The notes below the pieces were generated by a model. The model had not been told where the DNA came from. It saw only the letters and a list, made by a program, of their open reading frames with translations, and did not search any database. This document shows, in pieces, positions 59,640 to 64,000 of a DNA stretch of 64,000 nt (position 1 is the stretch's first letter; each line of letters starts with the position of its first letter). The DNA lies in assembly GCF_900013425.1 (NCBI RefSeq), contig NZ_FBXK01000001.1:594001-658000 (forward strand), read 5' to 3'. The position numbers were made by a program, and so were the translations under genes. Source of the DNA: Sphingobium sp. Z007 (GTDB lineage: Bacteria; Pseudomonadota; Alphaproteobacteria; Sphingomonadales; Sphingomonadaceae).

Positions 59640-60780
59640 GCGCCGCGTCATAGGCGGCAACCAGCCGGTCGAAATGCGCATCCTCGTTGAAGCGCGCGAC
59701 GACATCGGCATGGGCCGCCGCGCCCAGCGTGCGGCACAGCCCCGGATCGTCCCACAGCCGCTGCATCTGCCGGGCGAGGTCGGCCGGGTCGCCGGGCGCG
59801 AAATGCAGGCCGGTCCGTCCTTCACGCACTGTGTCGTTCAGCGCGCCGATGCGCGATGCGATGACCGGCACGCCATGCGCCATAGCCTCCGCCGCGACGA
59901 TGGCGAAGGTTTCGAACCAGAGGCTGGGCACCACCAGCGCCCGCGCGCCGCGATAGATGGTCGCCAAGGACTCCGGTCCGCTGGTGATCGTCACCGGCAC
60001 GCCCTTGGACATGAGCGGCGTCGGGTCGCTGCCGGGCGGCCCCGCGACATGGATGGGCAGGTCCGCCATGCGGCTGGCTTCGACCAATATGTCCAGCCCC
60101 TTTTCCGGCACGAAGCGGCCAGCAAAGGCGAAATAGGCGCCATTGGCTGGATCGACAGGATCGGGCGCGGCGGGGATGGCACATTCGTTGACGCTGATCC
60201 GGTCGAGCGGGATGCCGGCCTGGGCATGGAGCCAGTCGCGGCTGAAGTCGGTGAGCACGATGAAGCGGCTGACATGACGGCGGTAGAAATCGCGCCAGCC
60301 CGCCACCGCATGGCGCAGCGCGAAGGCGGCGCTTTCGGGCAGGCTGTCGCGGCAGTTGCGCAGCATCGCCTGATGCGCGCCATGATCGATGCAACGGGTA
60401 CAAACGCCCGCCCCATCATGATGGGTGGCGATGGGGCAGGTGACGCGGAAATCATAGCAGCTATGGACGATCGGGATGCCGACACGGGTGCAATGTTCGA
60501 ACAGCCAGGGGGTCAACAGCGGGTAAAGTTCATGTGTGTGAACGATATCGGGCCGGTCCTGCTCCAGCCGCGCCGCAAAGGCGCGCAACGCGGCGGGAGC
60601 ATAAAGGCCATTGGCAAAGGCGCTGAGCTTGCCTGCCATTCCCGGTGAAAGATTACGGCTATCCCGTTCGAATATGGCGATATTCAGGCCCCGCCGTCGC
60701 GACAGGGCGATGGTCGCGTCCCAGGCGTTGTCGGCCCCGCCGCCGCCACGATGGCGGTTGAAGACATGCAGTATCTTCAC
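59554..60780 (-). CDS. GT4-family glycosyltransferase, exopolysaccharide cluster
   Basis: 408 residues from GTG 60780 (VKILHVFNRHRGGGGADNAW); the stop of the upstream gene overlaps it (GTGA). The frame extends 106 codons further upstream but that is a shadow. GT-B fold: N-terminal acceptor domain, then FAFAGRFVPEKGLDILVEA, the nucleotide-sugar motif VVPSLWFETFAIVAAEAMAHGVPVIAS (E-x7-E pattern) and GLHFAPGDPADLARQM. A Cys-rich insertion TCPIATHHDGAGVCTRCIDHG occurs in the N-domain. It adds a sugar during EPS repeat-unit assembly. Its last ~28 codons lie inside fahA on the other strand. Confidence 0.9.
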   Translation of the reverse strand: MKILHVFNRHRGGGGADNAWDATIALSRRRGLNIAIFERDSRNLSPGMAGKLSAFANGLYAPAALRAFAARLEQDRPDIVHTHELYPLLTPWLFEHCTRVGIPIVHSCYDFRVTCPIATHHDGAGVCTRCIDHGAHQAMLRNCRDSLPESAAFALRHAVAGWRDFYRRHVSRFIVLTDFSRDWLHAQAGIPLDRISVNECAIPAAPDPVDPANGAYFAFAGRFVPEKGLDILVEASRMADLPIHVAGPPGSDPTPLMSKGVPVTITSGPESLATIYRGARALVVPSLWFETFAIVAAEAMAHGVPVIASRIGALNDTVREGRTGLHFAPGDPADLARQMQRLWDDPGLCRTLGAAAHADVVARFNEDAHFDRLVAAYDAALRAPDISSPGIRQSRSVQSRAPSRSPAG

Positions 60781-61979
60781 GCGACCTGCGCGGGCGCGAG
60801 AATATCCGGCCGGTATGTTTCGCCGATCAGCGCCGCGGTCGGTCGCCGCCCCGCCGCCTTGAGTGCGATCAGCCGCCGGAACAGCGCGGCATAGCCGTCG
60901 ATCACCGCGTCCCAGCGGAAGGTGGCGGCGGCATGGGCCTGCGTCGCCCGGCCCAGCGCAGCCCGGCGGGCAGGATCGGCGTCTAGATCGCGCAGGATCG
61001 CCGCCAGATCGCCGCTGGCCTTGCTGAAATAGGGATTGTTCGGCCCGACATTTTCCCGATGAAAGATCACGTCGATCGGCACGCAGGGCGCCCCCCAATG
61101 CATGGCGCGCAGCAGGCTGGGGTTCGTGCCGCCGACCTCATGCCCATGCAGATAGGCCGCGCAATGGCGATAGAGGGCGTTCAAGTCGGCGGAGTCGAAC
61201 ACGCCGCCAACGCAGCGCACCTGCCCGTCATGTTGGGCCGCAACGGCGCGGGCATAAGCGCTCTCATAGGGGACCGATCCGACGACGATCAGCGGCTTTG
61301 CGACACCAGACGCGCGATACTCGCGGATGATATGATCGACATTATTTTCCGGCTCCATTCGCGCGACGACCAGATAATAGTCGCCGGACGTCACGCCATA
61401 GCGAGCCAGAGCCGCGTCGTCGGGCGCATCCCCGACCGCGCCGCTATAGGGAATATAGGTGGAAGCCGCGCCATATTCGCGGTCGTAATAGGCCTGCATC
61501 GCGCGCGAATCCGTGACCAGCCAGGTGGCGAGCCGCGCACTGACGCTTTCAGACCATTTATAATATGTCCGCTGCAACCCGTTCCATTTGCGGCGTTGCC
61601 AGCCCAGCCCGTCGGTATGGATCACCACCGGCACGCCCAGCGCTCGCAGCGGCAGGATGAAGGGGCCATTGCCCGGATCGACCACGAAGACGAGGTCGAA
61701 GCGGCGAAAGGCCGCGTCGAACACGGCCAGGTTGCTATGGACGATGCTCTCGAAACTCTTGCCGCCCGGCGCGGGGAGGTAGCGGCATCGCACCCCCTGC
61801 CAGACCGGGGGCCGCGCGTCATAATATTGGTTCCGGCAATAGACGGTGACGTCCATGCCATGATCGCGCACCAGCCCGACGGCCAGTTCCTCCACCAGCG
61901 TCGAAAAACCGCTATAGCGCGCGGGAATACCGCGATCGCCGATGATGGCGACACGCAACGGGCGGGCGGGGTCAGCCAT
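60777..61979 (-). CDS. DUF1972-type glycosyltransferase (GT4-like)
   Basis: 400 residues from ATG 61979; an ATG eight codons upstream also exists. The N-terminal DUF1972 block RVAIIGDRGIPARYSGFSTLVEELAVGLV...VTVYCRNQYYD is typical of rhamnosyl-type transferases of O-antigen and EPS clusters. TDGLGWQRRKWNGLQRTYYKWSE and the GT1-like LHGHEVGGTNPSLLRAMHWGAP (E-x7-E region) follow. It transfers a sugar to a lipid-linked intermediate. Overlaps the methyltransferase gene by 8 bp and the next GT by 4 bp. Confidence 0.88.
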   Translation of the reverse strand: MADPARPLRVAIIGDRGIPARYSGFSTLVEELAVGLVRDHGMDVTVYCRNQYYDARPPVWQGVRCRYLPAPGGKSFESIVHSNLAVFDAAFRRFDLVFVVDPGNGPFILPLRALGVPVVIHTDGLGWQRRKWNGLQRTYYKWSESVSARLATWLVTDSRAMQAYYDREYGAASTYIPYSGAVGDAPDDAALARYGVTSGDYYLVVARMEPENNVDHIIREYRASGVAKPLIVVGSVPYESAYARAVAAQHDGQVRCVGGVFDSADLNALYRHCAAYLHGHEVGGTNPSLLRAMHWGAPCVPIDVIFHRENVGPNNPYFSKASGDLAAILRDLDADPARRAALGRATQAHAAATFRWDAVIDGYAALFRRLIALKAAGRRPTAALIGETYRPDILAPAQVA

Positions 61980-62787
61980 GCGCCTTGAACCCGATCCAGA
62001 CATCCTGCGTCATGCCCGCATCAGGGCCGGGCGCGACCTGCTCCACCCGTTCGAACGCAGCGAGCAGATGGCAGCGCACCCAGCCGGGCGGATAGACCGC
62101 GAAATACCATTTCTTCCCTTCCTCGAACCGCGCCTGCGTCACCAGTTCGCCGCGATCATAGGCGTCCGTTTCCCGCTTCTGGGTCAGCAGATAGCGATAA
62201 TGGTCGCCATGGGTGGTCGCGATCATCATGCCGCCGGGGCGCAGCACCCGGTGCAGTTCGGCGGTCCAGTCGCGATGCATGTCCGCCGACAAATGGGTGA
62301 AGACCGAGAAATTATAGACCGCGTCGAAACTATCGTCAGGGAAGGGCAAGGGCGGGGCCAGGCCATTCAATGCAAAATCGATGCCCGGCAGATGCGCGCG
62401 GCACCAGTCGATCGTCGCCGGATTATAATCGGTGCCGGTCAGAGCAGGCGACCGTCCGCTCAGAAGAAGGGGCATGTGGCGGATCAGCCGCCCCGGCCCG
62501 CACCCCCACTCCAGCACCCGCAACGGCTGCGCATCAGGCAAATATGTGCGGATCAACCGGGCGAACAGCGCCGCATGGGCCAGTCCGACGTCATGATAGT
62601 CCGCCCAGTCGACCTTGTTATAGGCATCGAACGCCAGATCCTCCGGCGGCACCGCGAAACCGGGATGCCTGGCGATGAAGGCGCGGTTGCTGCGCGCCGC
62701 CCGCGCCCGCTTGCGCAGGAAAGCCATGCGATCGAACATGGGCAGCAGGCCGAGCGATCGCGTAGCGCGCAGGATGTGATATTTCAT
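61972..62787 (-). CDS. SAM-dependent methyltransferase, exopolysaccharide cluster
   Basis: 271 residues from ATG 62787 (MKYHILRATRSLG); the upstream extension of the frame is a shadow of the Wzz-like gene. Class I methyltransferase: motif I LRVLEWGCGPGRLIRHM, then LTGTDYNPATIDWC, LPFPDDSFDAVYNFSVFTHLS and the post-motif LHRVLRPGGMMIATTHG. Embedded between a chain-length determinant and glycosyltransferases, it probably methylates a sugar of the polymer or its end. Confidence 0.87.
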   Translation of the reverse strand: MKYHILRATRSLGLLPMFDRMAFLRKRARAARSNRAFIARHPGFAVPPEDLAFDAYNKVDWADYHDVGLAHAALFARLIRTYLPDAQPLRVLEWGCGPGRLIRHMPLLLSGRSPALTGTDYNPATIDWCRAHLPGIDFALNGLAPPLPFPDDSFDAVYNFSVFTHLSADMHRDWTAELHRVLRPGGMMIATTHGDHYRYLLTQKRETDAYDRGELVTQARFEEGKKWYFAVYPPGWVRCHLLAAFERVEQVAPGPDAGMTQDVWIGFKAHG

Positions 62788-64000
62788 GGCCGGTGCCTTT
62801 CTTGAGGGACGGGGGGCGGAGCGCGATCGAACAGGCGCAGGGCATAGGCCCGGTCCTGTCCGACGATGGCGATCAGGGGAAAAGGCGCGTCCGGCTGGGT
62901 CAGGCGGAAGCGGTTTGCGCGGTTCTGGATGATGTCCAGCAGCACCGCCGCAACCACCCCGGCGCACAGGCCGCCGATCAGCGCGGCGACCAGCAACAGC
63001 TTGGTCTGCGGCGCGTCGGGCTTGTCGGGCAGCGCCGCGCTTTCGACCAGCTGGATCGCCGACGGCGCGGACTGGGCGGTCGCGGCCGTGACCGCGGCGG
63101 TCATCAGCTTGTCCTGCAACGCCAGATAGGTCTTTTCCAGCATGTCGTGGCCGCGGCCGAGATCATGACTGTCCTTCATCTTCTGCGGGATGCGGTCGAT
63201 CGTCGCGCGCCGCGCGCTTACCTCGCCCGACAGGGTGGCCAGCCCCGCGCGATCCCCCGCCAGTTGCGCCTCCAGCGCCGCCCGGCGCGCGCGCAGCGCG
63301 TCATAGCCGCCATTGCGGGCGATGCTGCTCTGCTGCACCCCTCGCTGCGGCTGGGCGGCAAGTTGTCGGCCGATCGCTGCAATCTGGTCATCCATGTCGC
63401 GCACGTCGGGCGAATCCGGGCGATACCGGACCAGCAGCGCATCGCGCGCCGCGACCAGCTTCGCCTGCTCCTGCTTCAGTTGCGCCGCCACCGGATTGTC
63501 CTGCACCAGTCGGCTGGCGAGGATATCGCGCGGCTCGCGCGCCAGTTGCGCAGTGACGGCGGCCAGTGCGCTCTGCGCCGCGGCGATCGCGGTGCGCTTG
63601 GCGTCCAGTTCGGCCTGCTGGCCCAGATATTGGCCGATCTCGACCTTGTCCTTCTCGAACATCAGCAGCATGTCGTTCTGCGTGTAGTAACGCTCCATCC
63701 GGGCTTCGAGCGCGCGCAGATCGGTGCGGGCGCGATCCGCCTCCGTCTGGAGCGCGGCATAGGCCTGCCGCGCTTCGGTGGCGAAGCGGGCGCGGCGCTG
63801 GGCGATATAGGTGGCCGCGACCGCATCGGCGATTTCCGCGACGCGGGGGCTGGGGCCCCGCACCGTCAGCAGCGCGATATGGCTGTCGGGCAACTGGGTC
63901 ATGGCGACCCCGGTGCGAAAATCGTCCAGGGTGCGGGCGCGCTCGATTTGGCTGGCCGTCGCCACATAAGGCGATGGCGCACGCGGAAACAGCGCATCTT
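62784..64000 (-). CDS. Wzz/GumC-type polysaccharide chain-length/export protein (5' end outside window)
   Basis: About 405 residues are visible. The frame is open to the window edge and continues beyond, so the N-terminal membrane segment is missing. It contains IALLTVRGPSPRVAEIADAVAATYIAQR, then ~230 residues of heptad-rich coiled coil, the late PxxP-type ESAALPDKPDAPQTK, and membrane segment LLLVAALIGGLCAGVVAAVLLDII. The C-terminal tail is short with no tyrosine-kinase domain. It controls chain length or export of the exopolysaccharide together with outside genes. Confidence 0.88.
   Translation of the reverse strand, partial: DALFPRAPSPYVATASQIERARTLDDFRTGVAMTQLPDSHIALLTVRGPSPRVAEIADAVAATYIAQRRARFATEARQAYAALQTEADRARTDLRALEARMERYYTQNDMLLMFEKDKVEIGQYLGQQAELDAKRTAIAAAQSALAAVTAQLAREPRDILASRLVQDNPVAAQLKQEQAKLVAARDALLVRYRPDSPDVRDMDDQIAAIGRQLAAQPQRGVQQSSIARNGGYDALRARRAALEAQLAGDRAGLATLSGEVSARRATIDRIPQKMKDSHDLGRGHDMLEKTYLALQDKLMTAAVTAATAQSAPSAIQLVESAALPDKPDAPQTKLLLVAALIGGLCAGVVAAVLLDIIQNRANRFRLTQPDAPFPLIAIVGQDRAYALRLFDRAPPPVPQERHRP

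Noticed and set aside
1..64000. CRISPR array, phage, insertion sequence or tRNA-associated island
   Set aside because: No regularly spaced direct repeats, transposase, integrase or tRNA-like sequence was recognised anywhere in the window.

Overview
The window is high-GC, densely coded alphaproteobacterial DNA. It most likely comes from a sphingomonad (Sphingobium/Sphingomonas type). This rests on the many TonB-dependent receptors, the MucR/Ros regulator, catabolic genes in tight ATGA/GTGA-overlapping operons, a folate C1 module like that of lignin-degrading sphingomonads, and a sphingan-type exopolysaccharide cluster at the right edge. No rRNA, tRNA, IS element, prophage or CRISPR array was seen.

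Layout. 1-3434: the end of a TonB receptor, a shikimate dehydrogenase and a two-domain 3-dehydroshikimate dehydratase, together a shikimate/quinate-to-protocatechuate unit. 3435-3812: two nested inverted repeats. 3813-4589: a MucR-like regulator lacking the zinc cysteines. 4808-10575: an RND efflux pump (permease, adaptor, outer-membrane factor) with a divergent LysR regulator. 11894-13828: a ROK fructokinase and a second LysR regulator. 13906-19993: leucine/isovalerate catabolism (isovaleryl-CoA dehydrogenase, methylcrotonyl-CoA carboxylase) followed by a MaoC hydratase and a CitE-type lyase. 20123-23084: metF-purU-folD-folB, which together oxidise methyl-THF to formate.

23267-54451 is a polysaccharide utilisation and sugar-acid catabolism region, probably for a rhamnogalacturonan-like (rhamnose, galacturonate, galactose, possibly fucose) polymer. 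It has a TonB receptor, a Sde182/DUF1593 protein, two MFS transporters, GH28, GH2 and GH78 enzymes and a beta-helix protein. It also has a non-phosphorylative 6-deoxyhexose route: mutarotase, aldo/keto-reductase dehydrogenase, lactonase, enolase-superfamily dehydratase, SDR dehydrogenase and diketo-acid hydrolase, giving pyruvate and L-lactate, with LldD to burn the lactate. A FadR-type GntR regulator sits in the middle. I find a shared 16-bp operator-like motif (about TGTATKAYGTCWTAYG) at six promoters. Together they can account for every transcription unit of the region, so this looks like one regulon.

Inside the regulon one nine-gene operon (31341-40370) mixes sugar-acid enzymes with a type III CoA-transferase, an enoyl-CoA hydratase and a solute-binding-protein fold that has no signal peptide. 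I cannot assign it to a known pathway, and it is the best candidate for undescribed biochemistry here.

54475-59639: Lrp regulator and phenylalanine/tyrosine catabolism (phhA, hppD, hmgA, fahA; no maleylacetoacetate isomerase). 59554-64000: exopolysaccharide genes (two glycosyltransferases, a methyltransferase and a truncated Wzz/GumC-type protein) on the minus strand.
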